Assembly (NCBI GenBank): GCA_947624305.1
Contig: CANQKC010000004.1
Coordinates: forward strand, 51,746-115,745
DNA: 64,000 bases
Direction of reading: 5' to 3'
Source of the DNA: an uncultured Monoglobus sp.
GTDB taxonomy: Bacteria > Bacillota > Clostridia > Monoglobales > Monoglobaceae
A model generated the notes under the pieces. The model did no database searches. It was not told the DNA's origin and saw only the letters and a list, made by a program, of their open reading frames with translations. Position 1 is the first letter of the stretch, and each line of letters begins with the position of its first letter. This document shows, one piece after another, positions 1 through 7,275 of the stretch. The position numbers and the translations under genes are program-made.

Positions 1-23
1 GAGCATGTGTTATTTTTAGTCAT
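1..23 (-). CDS. 5' end of an unidentified gene, cut by the window edge
   Basis: Only the first seven codons are inside the window (Met-Thr-Lys-Asn-Asn-Thr-Cys). The start is supported by a strong ribosome site, GGAGG, about seven bases upstream on the minus strand. An inverted repeat spans the ribosome site and the start codon (see 19-51). Nothing can be said of the product. Confidence 0.5.
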
Positions 24-51
24 ATTATTACCTCCCGAGGTATAATATGAC
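19..51 (-). promoter_or_regulatory. Inverted repeat over the start region of the edge gene
   Basis: GTCATATTATTACC (19-32) and GGTATAATATGAC (39-51) are inverted copies with one inserted base. On the minus strand they enclose the GGAGG ribosome site and the ATG of the edge gene. This could be an operator for autoregulation or an mRNA hairpin hiding the ribosome site. The sequence alone does not decide. Confidence 0.4.
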
Positions 52-124
52 CAAAACAAAGCAGCGGTGAAACAAAATGATTGGCAGGTAAATTGTTGTC
101 CGCATAAAATTTATGAAAGTATTA

Positions 125-425
125 ATAGCGGGCGGATAATATCCGCCCCTACAACCGAACACACGGTATCATCAATGTTAATGCGCGGCATTTGCGCATA
201 CCGTTGTAGGGGCGGCAATCTGCCGCCCGTGAGCCTCGCCCCTTGGGGAGAGGTGTCAGGCGAAGCCTGACGGAGAGGGGTTAACATAGTGATTATGGAT
301 TAGCGAATAGGTCTCCCGGTGTAGGGCGGCATGCCCACATGCCGCCGCGGGACGTCGAGGGCGCCGTCCCCTACGACCAAAGTTCGCAAAATGTTGTAGG
401 GGCGGCAATCTGCCGCCCGCTTTAT
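125..425. repeat. Cluster of palindromic interspersed repeats
   Basis: This non-coding stretch holds several short GC-rich palindromes that recur in the window. One type is GGGCGGATAATATCCGCCC (about 129-147) or the variant GGGCGGCAATCTGCCGCCC (about 209-227 and 402-420). Others are a CCTTGGGGAGAGG...GGAGAGGGG element (about 239-280), GGCGGCATGCCCACATGCCG (about 326-345), and a GACGTC...GACGGC-type element (about 350-370). Most are preceded or followed by GTAGGGG or CCCCTAC. The rest of 24-479 shows no convincing gene. Confidence 0.7.
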
Positions 426-479
426 GGGAACAAACCGAAAATTTATTTCGGGGCGGTAAAGTCCGCGTTGGATTTTTGC

Positions 480-1169
480 TTATTGCACCATCATGTTGCC
501 TATGCCGATTCCTCCGTCACCCACGATTTTCAACTGCAAACCGTAATTTACAGGGATAGAAACTGTTTTGGGCAAAGCTTCATCTTCAAGCTCTACCTCT
601 TTTACCGTCCTTCCGTCAACGATAAATGATACAGATTTACTATTTTGACCAACGGCATGTATTGTACATTCTATGGTTGAATATTTGCCGTTAAGATTAA
701 ATAATGCATTTCCATTCTTGCCTCCCCAATTGTCCCTGAATGCGAAACCGTTACTGTATTTTTCTCCCGACATCTCAAAGCTTTGACCTTCGCTTGCTAA
801 ATATGTGTAGCAATTACTTTCATCATACGGCGGGCAGGCTTCCAAAAACGGGGTTCCGCCCGGAACCATTTCGTCCCATAAATACACGCTTTGGGTCGCT
901 CCGTCCCATGTTACCTGCATATCGGCAAGATTTGCCGTGCCTCTTACGGGCATATAGGTCGTTCCGTTGTAGATAAACGGCTCGATCGTGCTGCCGTTCG
1001 CGTCCTTTAATTCACATAAAACATTGTCCTTGTAAACTTTGATATTGTTGTATTCCACTTCGATCGTTTCAAATTTCTGCTTCGCGAAAACTCCGCCGCT
1101 TACGACTAAGGCTCCGATAATGAGGCCGGAGACCGCGCCTTTTAATCTTTCTTTTATTATTGGTTTCAT
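480..1169 (-). CDS. Exported stalk-domain protein with NPCBM-like C-terminus
   Basis: A 229-residue protein with an N-terminal membrane/signal segment (about 11-29, hydrophobic, ending near GGVFA). Residues about 35-100 read like a copper-amine-oxidase N-terminal (stalk) domain, with the pattern FIYNGTTYMPVRGTANLADM followed by a Trp-Asp and VYLW strand. Residues about 115-229 resemble an NPCBM-like carbohydrate-binding beta-sandwich (YSNGFAF; SFIVDGR; final VQ strand). A GGAGGG ribosome site precedes the ATG. It is probably outside the membrane and bound to cell-wall glycans. Family is inferred from motif pattern, and the ligand is unknown. It belongs with the larger stalk-protein array at 16.8-25.2 kb. 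Confidence 0.75.
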   Translation of the reverse strand: MKPIIKERLKGAVSGLIIGALVVSGGVFAKQKFETIEVEYNNIKVYKDNVLCELKDANGSTIEPFIYNGTTYMPVRGTANLADMQVTWDGATQSVYLWDEMVPGGTPFLEACPPYDESNCYTYLASEGQSFEMSGEKYSNGFAFRDNWGGKNGNALFNLNGKYSTIECTIHAVGQNSKSVSFIVDGRTVKEVELEDEALPKTVSIPVNYGLQLKIVGDGGIGIGNMMVQ

Positions 1170-1252
1170 TTTTAACCCTCCGATATTTTATAATGTGGCC
1201 GACAATTTTATCCGAGCGTCATGTTCTCTCCCCGCCTTTCCGACAAAAATTT

Positions 1253-1462
1253 CAAATAAAAAATGTGCAGCCCGAGTCTGAGCTGCACATAAAAACGCGG
1301 CTAAGACTTCAATGCTGCCACACATCCGAAACAAATACAACAATAACACACATACTGTTTTATTTACGCTTGTCAAAGCCGACATTTTTAGCTTATTACA
1401 GCGTAAATAAAACTATGCATGAAAAAAACAGCTTTCATTGCTATATATTCAGATATGTGGCA
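1253..1462 (-). ncRNA. Candidate small RNA with its own promoter and terminator
   Basis: On the minus strand a TTGACC-17 bp-TATACT promoter (1468-1496) would start transcription near 1462. A stem of 9 bp (1263-1271 with 1282-1290) followed by TTTTT on the minus strand would end it near 1253. Between them lies a perfect 14-bp inverted repeat (1357-1370 with 1400-1413, loop 29). Open frames inside lack ribosome sites, and the longest runs through the terminator. A roughly 210-nt structured RNA is the best reading. It could instead be the leader of the stalk gene downstream if the terminator is regulated. Confidence 0.4.
1263..1290 (-). terminator. Rho-independent terminator
   Basis: ATGTGCAGC (1263-1271) pairs with GCTGCACAT (1282-1290). 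On the minus strand the stem is followed by a T-rich run (1253-1262). Confidence 0.6.
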
Positions 1463-1467
1463 CAATC

Positions 1468-1496
1468 AGTATATCATAATATTCCAAAAAGGTCAA
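1468..1496 (-). promoter_or_regulatory. Promoter of the candidate small RNA
   Basis: Minus-strand -35 TTGACC (1491-1496) and -10 TATACT (1468-1473) are separated by 17 bp, a near-consensus sigma-A arrangement. Confidence 0.5.
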
Positions 1497-1503
1497 TGCG
1501 GAA

Positions 1504-1561
1504 TTGAAAAATATAACAAAACAGAGGCACGGCCGTACCTCTGTTTTGTTATATTTTTCAA
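1504..1561. terminator. 58-nt near-perfect palindrome, bidirectional terminator
   Basis: Arms of 24 bp (1504-1527 and 1538-1561) are perfect complements around a 10-base centre that itself contains ACGGCCGT. The arms carry A/T runs at their bases, so the stem can end transcripts on either strand. It lies 24 bases past the stop of the minus-strand HEPN gene and is its likely terminator. Confidence 0.65.
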
Positions 1562-1584
1562 GCGCTCCCGCGAGTAAATACGTT

Positions 1585-1980
1585 TTAATTGATTTTTTCT
1601 ATTATACTTTTAATATATTCATACAGTTTTTCGGTATCTTTAAGAGCTTTTTCGGCGTGGTGTTCCGCTATGAACAGTTCCTGCGGGTATCGGATTTTAA
1701 CTCCGTAAGGCGTGAGATTGTCACACATTTCGATATATTCCTCGTCTATGTCAATGAATTCGCCAAGTTCCTCGGCAAGCAGACCCAAATCATGAGTTTT
1801 TCGTAAATTCGCTCCGCTTGCCAAAAGCGCGCCTTTGAGCAGTTTTTCAATCGTTTGCTGGCAATGATAGCAAATTATTTCGAGAGGGCGGGGTTTCATA
1901 TTGTAGTACAGATGTTTTGCCGTTTTATAATCCATTTCGGCAAAACTTTCCCATTCATTGATTAAATCATTATTCTTCAT
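1585..1980 (-). CDS. HEPN domain protein (toxin of HEPN/MNT pair)
   Basis: 131 residues, all-helical HEPN fold of the COG2250 type. The hallmark helix CYHCQQTIEKLLKGALLASG is at about 37-56, and an R..H motif (R60, H63 in LRKTHDL) matches the proposed HEPN RNase residues. It is encoded directly after the MNT nucleotidyltransferase, with an 11-nt overlap (1970-1980). In HEPN/MNT modules the HEPN protein is usually an RNase toxin and the MNT partner neutralises it by adding nucleotides or by binding. Both partners look full length here. RNase activity is inferred from the family. Confidence 0.85.
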   Translation of the reverse strand: MKNNDLINEWESFAEMDYKTAKHLYYNMKPRPLEIICYHCQQTIEKLLKGALLASGANLRKTHDLGLLAEELGEFIDIDEEYIEMCDNLTPYGVKIRYPQELFIAEHHAEKALKDTEKLYEYIKSIIEKIN

Positions 1981-2284
1981 AAAGCAAAATTCCTTCCTGC
2001 TTTACAGTTTTTTCAAGGGTGTTTTGCGTTGAGCGCTTATCAAAAGCGGTCTCATATCCGACCACGATATCTACGGGGCGTTTTCTTATGCCGCGCAAAG
2101 ATTTGTACGCCTTTTGCGACAGTTCTATTTTATCTCCCGCCTCGTCGGGAACAACGACATAAAAATCATAGTCGCTGTCGTCGGTATAATTATCTTTGGC
2201 AAAAGAGCCAAACAAATATATGCGCTTCGGCGCTACGCTTGCGCGTATCTTGTCTTTAATTGCGGTTATCTCGTAATTAACCAT
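1970..2284 (-). CDS. MNT-type minimal nucleotidyltransferase (antitoxin)
   Basis: 104 residues. The nucleotidyltransferase signature is intact: GS at 26-27 (LFGSFAK), then DYD with Asp38 and Asp40, and a later hydrophobic-Asp strand (VDIVVGYE). It is the first gene of a two-gene unit with the HEPN protein. A promoter (TTGACA-16-TATAAT) lies just upstream, with an 18-bp palindrome across its -10 box, suggesting autoregulation. The family adds AMP to, or otherwise inactivates, the partner HEPN toxin, but which mechanism applies here is not visible. Confidence 0.88.
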   Translation of the reverse strand: MVNYEITAIKDKIRASVAPKRIYLFGSFAKDNYTDDSDYDFYVVVPDEAGDKIELSQKAYKSLRGIRKRPVDIVVGYETAFDKRSTQNTLEKTVKQEGILLYEE

Positions 2285-2300
2285 AAAACCACATCCTTTA

Positions 2301-2335
2301 TGTGATTATTATATCACAATTATATAAAATGTCAA
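2301..2335 (-). promoter_or_regulatory. Promoter and overlapping palindrome of HEPN/MNT pair
   Basis: Minus-strand TTGACA (2330-2335), 16 bp, TATAAT (2308-2313). A palindrome TGTGAT-N6-ATCACA (2301-2318) covers the -10 box and the start site, a good position for repression by the antitoxin or the complex. Confidence 0.6.
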
Positions 2336-2372
2336 TCAAACAATATTTTAATTGTTATTCCAAAGCAAAAAG

Positions 2373-2402
2373 CGCTGGAATATGCCATTGCATATTCCAG
2401 CG
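2373..2402 (-). terminator. Terminator of the ABC importer operon
   Basis: A 12-bp stem (2373-2384 with 2391-2402, CGCTGGAATATG) is followed on the minus strand by CTTTTTG. It sits a few bases past the stop of the ATPase gene. Confidence 0.75.
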
Positions 2403-2409
2403 GGGTTGT

Positions 2410-3204
2410 TTAGTTTAATAGCGCGCGGTCGTTGGCGAATTCCTCGCCGCTGATGTCGGCGAACTTTTTGAGCAGGTCGTCGACTGTGAGTGACTTTTTC
2501 TCGTCGCCCTCGGCGCTGTATATTATTCTGCCCTCGTGCATCATGATCAGCTTGTTTCCGTGGGTTATCGCGTCCTTCATGTTGTGCGTGATCATCATCG
2601 CGGTCAGGCCTTCCTCGCGGATAAACTTGTCCGAAAGCTCCAGCACGGTCGCCGCGGTCTTAGGGTCGAGCGCCGCCGTGTGCTCGTCGAGAAGCAGCAG
2701 CTTCGGCTTCCGCATTACCGCCATCAGAAGAGTCAGCGCCTGACGCTGGCCGCCCGACAGCAGCCCGACCTTGGTGGACAGCCTGTCCTCAAGGCCGAGA
2801 CCGAGGTGCGACAGCATCTCTTTGTACATCTTGCGCTCCTTGTTGGTTATCGCCCATTTAAGGCCGTGGGATTTTCCCCTTCGGTAGGCGATCGACAGGT
2901 TTTCCTCGATCCACATGTCCGCCGCGGTGCCCATCATCGGATCCTGGAACACGCGGCCGAGATACTTGGCGCGCTTGTGCTCGGGAAGGCGCGTCACGTC
3001 GATCCCGTCGATCACGATGCTGCCGCGGTCCACGCGGAACACGCCGCAAATGCTGTTGAGCAGCGTGGATTTTCCGGCGCCGTTGCCGCCGATAATCGTA
3101 ATAAAGTCGCCTTCGTTCAGCGTCAGATCAACGCCGCGCAGCGCCTGCTTCTCATTGACGGTGCCCTTGTTGAACGTCTTGTGAATGTTTGTCAGTTTAA
3201 GCAT
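2410..3204 (-). CDS. ABC transporter ATP-binding protein
   Basis: 264 residues. Walker A GGNGAGKST (39-47), signature LSGGQ (149-153), Walker B LLLLDE (169-174) and H-loop His207 are all present. It is the cytoplasmic motor of the importer whose permease and binding protein lie immediately upstream in the same operon, with an 8-nt overlap with the permease gene. The trio matches the COG2984/COG4120/COG1101 group of uncharacterised importers. Some members carry aromatic amino acids (TrpXYZ), but no substrate can be assigned from this sequence. Confidence 0.92.
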   Translation of the reverse strand: MLKLTNIHKTFNKGTVNEKQALRGVDLTLNEGDFITIIGGNGAGKSTLLNSICGVFRVDRGSIVIDGIDVTRLPEHKRAKYLGRVFQDPMMGTAADMWIEENLSIAYRRGKSHGLKWAITNKERKMYKEMLSHLGLGLEDRLSTKVGLLSGGQRQALTLLMAVMRKPKLLLLDEHTAALDPKTAATVLELSDKFIREEGLTAMMITHNMKDAITHGNKLIMMHEGRIIYSAEGDEKKSLTVDDLLKKFADISGEEFANDRALLN

Positions 3205-4102
3205 CCCGCGCCGCCTCCTTATCTGTTTTTCTCTCGGCTATTTTGCGCTTCCAGTACGGCACTCCGAGGAATACCGCGACAACCAGAGCTGACAGCATCT
3301 TCAGGTCGTTGGCGTTAAGACCCGCCTGAAGAATAAGGGTGATCACCATATAATATATTATGCCGCCGATCACCGCCGCAAGCAGCTTCAGCGCGAAATT
3401 CTTGAATATCCGGCTTAGCAGCACCTCGCCTATGATGACCGCCGCAAGTCCGATAACGATCGCACCGCGGCCCATGTTGATGTCCGCAAAGCCCTGGTAT
3501 TGCGCCAGCAGCGCGCCCGAGAGAGCGACCAGACCGTTTGACAGCACGAGGCCGATTATTTTGTTTGTCTCGGTGTTTATTCCGTTGGCCCTTGCCATGT
3601 TCCCGTTGCAGCCTGTGGCGCGCAGCGAGTGGCCGAGCTCGGTGCCGAAGAACCAGTACATGACCGCGATGATAACGATAACGAATATCGCTCCCGTGAG
3701 TATCGCGCCGGGAATGTTGCGCAGCGAGATCATAAGGTCATACTTTTCGACCGAGAGCGGAAGATTGGCCTTCTGCGACATGATGCGCAGGTTTACCGAG
3801 TAGAGGACAAACTGTGTCAGAATACCGGCGAGTATGGCGGGAATTCCGAATTTGGTGTGAAAAATTCCGGTGATCAGACCCGCCAGACAGCCCGCGATAA
3901 AGGCGATAAGCAGCGCGGGCCACACGTTCATTCCTCCGGTCACGCAGACCACAAGAGTCGCGCCGCCCGTGGCCATGGTCCCGTCAACCGTAAGGTCGGC
4001 GACATCCAGTATTCTGAACGTTATGTAAACGCCCATGGCCATTATGCCCCAGATTATTCCCTGCGCTATCGCGCCCGGCATGGGGGCAAAAATACTTAGC
4101 AT
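3197..4102 (-). CDS. ABC transporter permease (branched-chain/BPD_transp_2 type)
   Basis: 301 residues with eight or more hydrophobic segments. It belongs to the LivH/RbsC-like permease superfamily. The start MLSIFAPMPGAIAQGIIWG and the segment DLTVDGTMATGGA near residue 40 are typical of the COG4120 group. The basic tail (KRKIAERKTDKEAARD) is cytoplasmic. Ribosome site GGAAGG precedes the ATG. It works with the ATPase at 2410-3204 and the lipoprotein at 4192-5226. An intercistronic hairpin (4137-4170) separates it from the binding-protein gene. Confidence 0.9.
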   Translation of the reverse strand: MLSIFAPMPGAIAQGIIWGIMAMGVYITFRILDVADLTVDGTMATGGATLVVCVTGGMNVWPALLIAFIAGCLAGLITGIFHTKFGIPAILAGILTQFVLYSVNLRIMSQKANLPLSVEKYDLMISLRNIPGAILTGAIFVIVIIAVMYWFFGTELGHSLRATGCNGNMARANGINTETNKIIGLVLSNGLVALSGALLAQYQGFADINMGRGAIVIGLAAVIIGEVLLSRIFKNFALKLLAAVIGGIIYYMVITLILQAGLNANDLKMLSALVVAVFLGVPYWKRKIAERKTDKEAARDA

Positions 4103-4136
4103 TTATATCATCCTTCCGTTTGTGTTCAGCAAAGAA

Positions 4137-4170
4137 ATTTGCAATGAGACGGTTCAGCCCCATTGCAAAT
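4137..4170 (-). terminator. Intercistronic hairpin between binding-protein and permease genes
   Basis: ATTTGCAATG (4137-4146) pairs with CATTGCAAAT (4161-4170). On the minus strand it is followed by TTCTTTG, a weak T-tract. It probably attenuates transcription or protects the upstream mRNA so that binding protein is made in excess, as is usual in such operons. Confidence 0.5.
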
Positions 4171-4191
4171 CCGTGTTCATTTTGGTTTGAA

Positions 4192-5226
4192 TTACTCGGC
4201 GGCTTCCTCTGCCAGAGCCTCGTAATCGTCGGGAATCGTGATTCCCAGCGCTTCCGCGCGCTCGGGAGCGTACATCTTTGTGAGGTCCTCAGCGTACTGG
4301 ATCTCCATTTCGGCGGGATCTTTGCCGTTTACGAGAATGTCATAAGCCATCTCGCCCGCCGCTTGACCGAGGCTGTAGTACGAGATAGAGAGCGTCGCGA
4401 TGCCGCAGGCTCTGCAAATGCCTTCCTCGCCGGCGATGACCGGAATGTTGGCGGGAACCGCGATATTGGCAACGATCTCGCCGTTTGCCGCAACCGTGTT
4501 GTCGGTGGGGATATAGAGAGCGTCCGCGCTGCCGCAGGCCGTCGTGGTCACTGCCGCGATGTCGTTGGAGTCTGCGAAGGGATACTCGGTCGTGGTGTAG
4601 CCCAGCTTCTCAAGTTCAGCCGCGACAATGTCGATCTGATACTTCGAGTTGGCCTCGTTTGAGCAGTAGAGCAGACCGATATTTTTCGCGTCGGGAAGCA
4701 GCTCTTTGAACATTGCCGCCTGCTCCTCAAGAGGCGCTAAGTCGGCTGTGCCGGTGATGTTTCTGCCGGTCGTGCCCGTCCAGTCGTCGATATCGAGAGC
4801 CGTGGCGTAGTCCGTGATCGAGGTGCCCACGATCGGGATCGAGTCGGTGGCGGCCGCCGCAGCCTGAAGTGCGGGCGTCGCGTTGGCGAAGATCAGGTCA
4901 ACGTTTGAGGAAACCTGCTGATTGGCGATCGTTGCGCAGGTGGCGCTGTCGCCCGCGGCGTTCTGAAGGTCAAATTTAACCTTGTCGCCCAGCTTTTCCT
5001 CGAGAGTGTCCATAAATCCTTCGGTCGCCTTATCGAGCGCCTCGTGCTGAACCAGCTGAATGAGACCGATGCTGTAGCTCTCGGCGGTGTCGGCCTTAGA
5101 CTCGGCGCTGCCGCCTGATGTGCCGCTTGCGGCACCCCCACCGGTTGTGCCGCCGCAGCCGGCCAGAGACGTAACGGCGAGAGTGGAAGCGGCCATAATT
5201 GCCAGTAATTTCTTCATTTTCTTCAT
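4192..5226 (-). CDS. ABC transporter substrate-binding lipoprotein
   Basis: 344 residues. A lipoprotein signal is visible: basic start MKKMKK, a hydrophobic core, then LAGC with Cys24 as the lipidation site, followed by a Gly/Ser-rich linker (to about residue 47). The mature part is a periplasmic-binding-protein type 1 fold of the COG2984 family (SIGLIQLVQHEALD; FANATPALQAA; NIGLLYCSNEANS; ADALYIPTDNTVA; PVIAGEEG). First gene of the importer operon, with a consensus promoter at 5278-5306. The aromatic-amino-acid assignment of some relatives is not demonstrable here. Confidence 0.9.
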   Translation of the reverse strand: MKKMKKLLAIMAASTLAVTSLAGCGGTTGGGAASGTSGGSAESKADTAESYSIGLIQLVQHEALDKATEGFMDTLEEKLGDKVKFDLQNAAGDSATCATIANQQVSSNVDLIFANATPALQAAAAATDSIPIVGTSITDYATALDIDDWTGTTGRNITGTADLAPLEEQAAMFKELLPDAKNIGLLYCSNEANSKYQIDIVAAELEKLGYTTTEYPFADSNDIAAVTTTACGSADALYIPTDNTVAANGEIVANIAVPANIPVIAGEEGICRACGIATLSISYYSLGQAAGEMAYDILVNGKDPAEMEIQYAEDLTKMYAPERAEALGITIPDDYEALAEEAAE

Positions 5227-5277
5227 AAAACATAAGCTCCTTTTGGAAAAATTTTTATTTAATTTTGCCTAAAATTT

Positions 5278-5306
5278 ATTTTAACATTTAACCTTCGGCT
5301 TGTCAA
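5278..5306 (-). promoter_or_regulatory. Promoter of the ABC importer operon
   Basis: Minus-strand TTGACA (5301-5306), 17 bp, TAAAAT (5278-5283). No T-box or other riboswitch signature was recognised in the short leader. Confidence 0.6.
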
Positions 5307-5327
5307 GCGAAACTGCCAAATTCTACA

Positions 5328-5357
5328 AAAAATACGTCGGACGCAGCCGTTCCGACG
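5328..5357 (-). terminator. Terminator after the Na/Pi symporter gene
   Basis: CGTCGGA (5335-5341) pairs with TCCGACG (5351-5357), followed on the minus strand by TATTTTTTG. Confidence 0.7.
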
Positions 5358-5366
5358 CGTGACGCT

Positions 5367-7136
5367 TTATTCAAGCGCGTATTTTTTCTTGTAATGCTCG
5401 TAATCGTCGCGGTACCTTCCGGGCATCTCGGCATGAAGTCTGCGCAGATACTCGTGTCTGTCGATATCCTCGCTTGAGTTGTTCTGGAGGATTGCCACGC
5501 CGATGTTGGAGCAGTGGTCGGAGATCCTCTCGGCGTTGCTCGTTATCTCAAGCAGCATGACTCCCGCCTCGACCGAGCAGGTCTGCGACTTGAGCCTCTG
5601 CATATGGTCGCTCTCGAGCTTTTCCTGGATACTGTCAACGACCTCCTCAAGCGGCTCTATCTTGAGCGCGAGATTTACGTCGTTTTTCGCGAGCGCCTCG
5701 TAGGTCAGCTCAACAATGTTTATAACGGCGCCGAACAGGATGTTAAGACCGTGCTCGGCGGTGTCGCTGAACTCAAGCCCGCGGGTTGAAAGGCCCTCGC
5801 ATATCTCACGGATATTGTCGCAGTAATCGCCTATGCGTTCGATGTTGTTAACGAGCCTTAAATATGTCGTTGAGCGCTCGTTGTCGTGCTGCGAGAGATT
5901 TTCGTCCGAGATTTTTGAAAGATATGAGCTTATGCGTATCTCATATTCGTCAAGCAGGTTCTCGTTCGCGATCATCTGCTCATAGTCGCTGTCCGACGCT
6001 TCGCCGCGCACGATCGAGGCGCAGAGGCTGACGTTCTTTTTGGCGACCTTGAACATTTTGATCAAAGTGATGCGAACGCGTCCGACGGCCACGAACGGGG
6101 TTTTGAGGAAACGCTCGTCAAGCTGCGCGAAGGGGTTGTCCTCCGTCTCGGATTTGCTGTCGCGGATCGTCTTTTCCGCGAGCCACACCAAAAGCTTTGA
6201 AAACGGCAGCAGCATGATCGTTGACGCGACGTTGAATATCGAGTGAAATATCGATATGTCGGTCGCCGAGACTCTGGAGTCCCAGAACGGCAGACCGATA
6301 GTGTACTGGAGTATATATATAACGGTCAAAAACACGATGGTTCCGATAACGTTGAAATAAAGGTGGATCATCGCGGCGCGCTTGGCGTTTTTGCTTGCGC
6401 CCACGGACGACAGAAGCGCCGTCACGCAGGTTCCGATATTCTGACCCATGATGATCGGGAAGGCCGACGCGAATATGACCGTGGTGCTTGAGGCCACCGC
6501 CTGCAGCATTCCGACCGACGCCGCGCTGGACTGGATAATTCCCGTAATTCCCGCGCCTATCAGCAGGCCCGTGAAGGGGTTGGTCTGCATGGCGAATATG
6601 TTTTTGAGCGAAGGGACCATGTCAAACACGACCTCCATAGAGGACGACATAAAGTCCATGCCTATGAATATCAGGCCGAGGCCCACGAATATCTCGCCGA
6701 TCGTTTTTATATTCTTTTTCGCGAAAAACACCAGCATGACCGCACCTGTGACAATAAAAATCGGCGCCAGCGTCGTCGGCTTGAGCATGGCGAGGTACCA
6801 CACGTCTCCGGGCAGGTCGTTAAGGCTCAGTATCCACGCCGTTATCGTGGTTCCGATGTTCGCGCCCATGATTATGCCCACGGCCTGATTTAAGGTGAGC
6901 ACTCCGGCGTTAACAAAGCCGACCACCATAACGGTGGTGGCTGAGGACGACTGCGTAAGGGCCGCGACAACCGCGCCCAAAGCCACCGATTTTACTATAT
7001 TGCCGGTGACCTTTTCCATTATTTTGCGAAGCTTTGAGCCCGCGGCCCTCTCGAGCGAGGAGCTCATGGCGTTCATGCCGAACAAAAACATTCCCAGACC
7101 GCCGAACAGCGAAATTATTTGCAATGCTATATCCAT
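5367..7136 (-). CDS. Na/Pi cotransporter family protein with PhoU-like tail
   Basis: 589 residues from the chosen ATG at 7136, which has GGAGG seven bases upstream. An upstream in-frame ATG at 7190 lacks a ribosome site. Residues about 1-310 hold two NptA/PitB-like repeats, each with the QSSSA or QSSAA motif (TQSSSATTVM near 61; IQSSAASVGM near 201), diagnostic of the SLC34-like Na/phosphate symporter family. Residues about 360-560 are a helical PhoU-like domain (RLVNNIERIGDYCDNI; ITSNAERISDHCSNIG). It likely imports phosphate or exports it with sodium, with the PhoU part as regulator. No pst or pho gene is nearby. Confidence 0.9.
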   Translation of the reverse strand: MDIALQIISLFGGLGMFLFGMNAMSSSLERAAGSKLRKIMEKVTGNIVKSVALGAVVAALTQSSSATTVMVVGFVNAGVLTLNQAVGIIMGANIGTTITAWILSLNDLPGDVWYLAMLKPTTLAPIFIVTGAVMLVFFAKKNIKTIGEIFVGLGLIFIGMDFMSSSMEVVFDMVPSLKNIFAMQTNPFTGLLIGAGITGIIQSSAASVGMLQAVASSTTVIFASAFPIIMGQNIGTCVTALLSSVGASKNAKRAAMIHLYFNVIGTIVFLTVIYILQYTIGLPFWDSRVSATDISIFHSIFNVASTIMLLPFSKLLVWLAEKTIRDSKSETEDNPFAQLDERFLKTPFVAVGRVRITLIKMFKVAKKNVSLCASIVRGEASDSDYEQMIANENLLDEYEIRISSYLSKISDENLSQHDNERSTTYLRLVNNIERIGDYCDNIREICEGLSTRGLEFSDTAEHGLNILFGAVINIVELTYEALAKNDVNLALKIEPLEEVVDSIQEKLESDHMQRLKSQTCSVEAGVMLLEITSNAERISDHCSNIGVAILQNNSSEDIDRHEYLRRLHAEMPGRYRDDYEHYKKKYALE

Positions 7137-7275
7137 AAGGATGCCTCCGTGTTGAATTTTACCCAACTTCCACCAAATACAATATATCACGAAATAAGGA
7201 AAAAAACAACCGGTAAATTATAGCAATAACAGCCTGTCAAACGCGTCAATTTTGGCAATTATTTTGTCTGTTTGC

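Noticed and set aside
1188..1385. Minus-strand 65-residue frame
   Set aside because: Runs straight through a strong terminator stem and lacks a ribosome site; better explained as a small RNA.
4192..5226. Naming the importer a tryptophan transporter
   Set aside because: Family members differ in substrate and nothing in the sequence or neighbourhood fixes it.
5227..5340. T-box or riboswitch before the ABC importer
   Set aside because: The leader is too short and lacks T-box or tryptophan-related signatures; only a plain promoter is seen.
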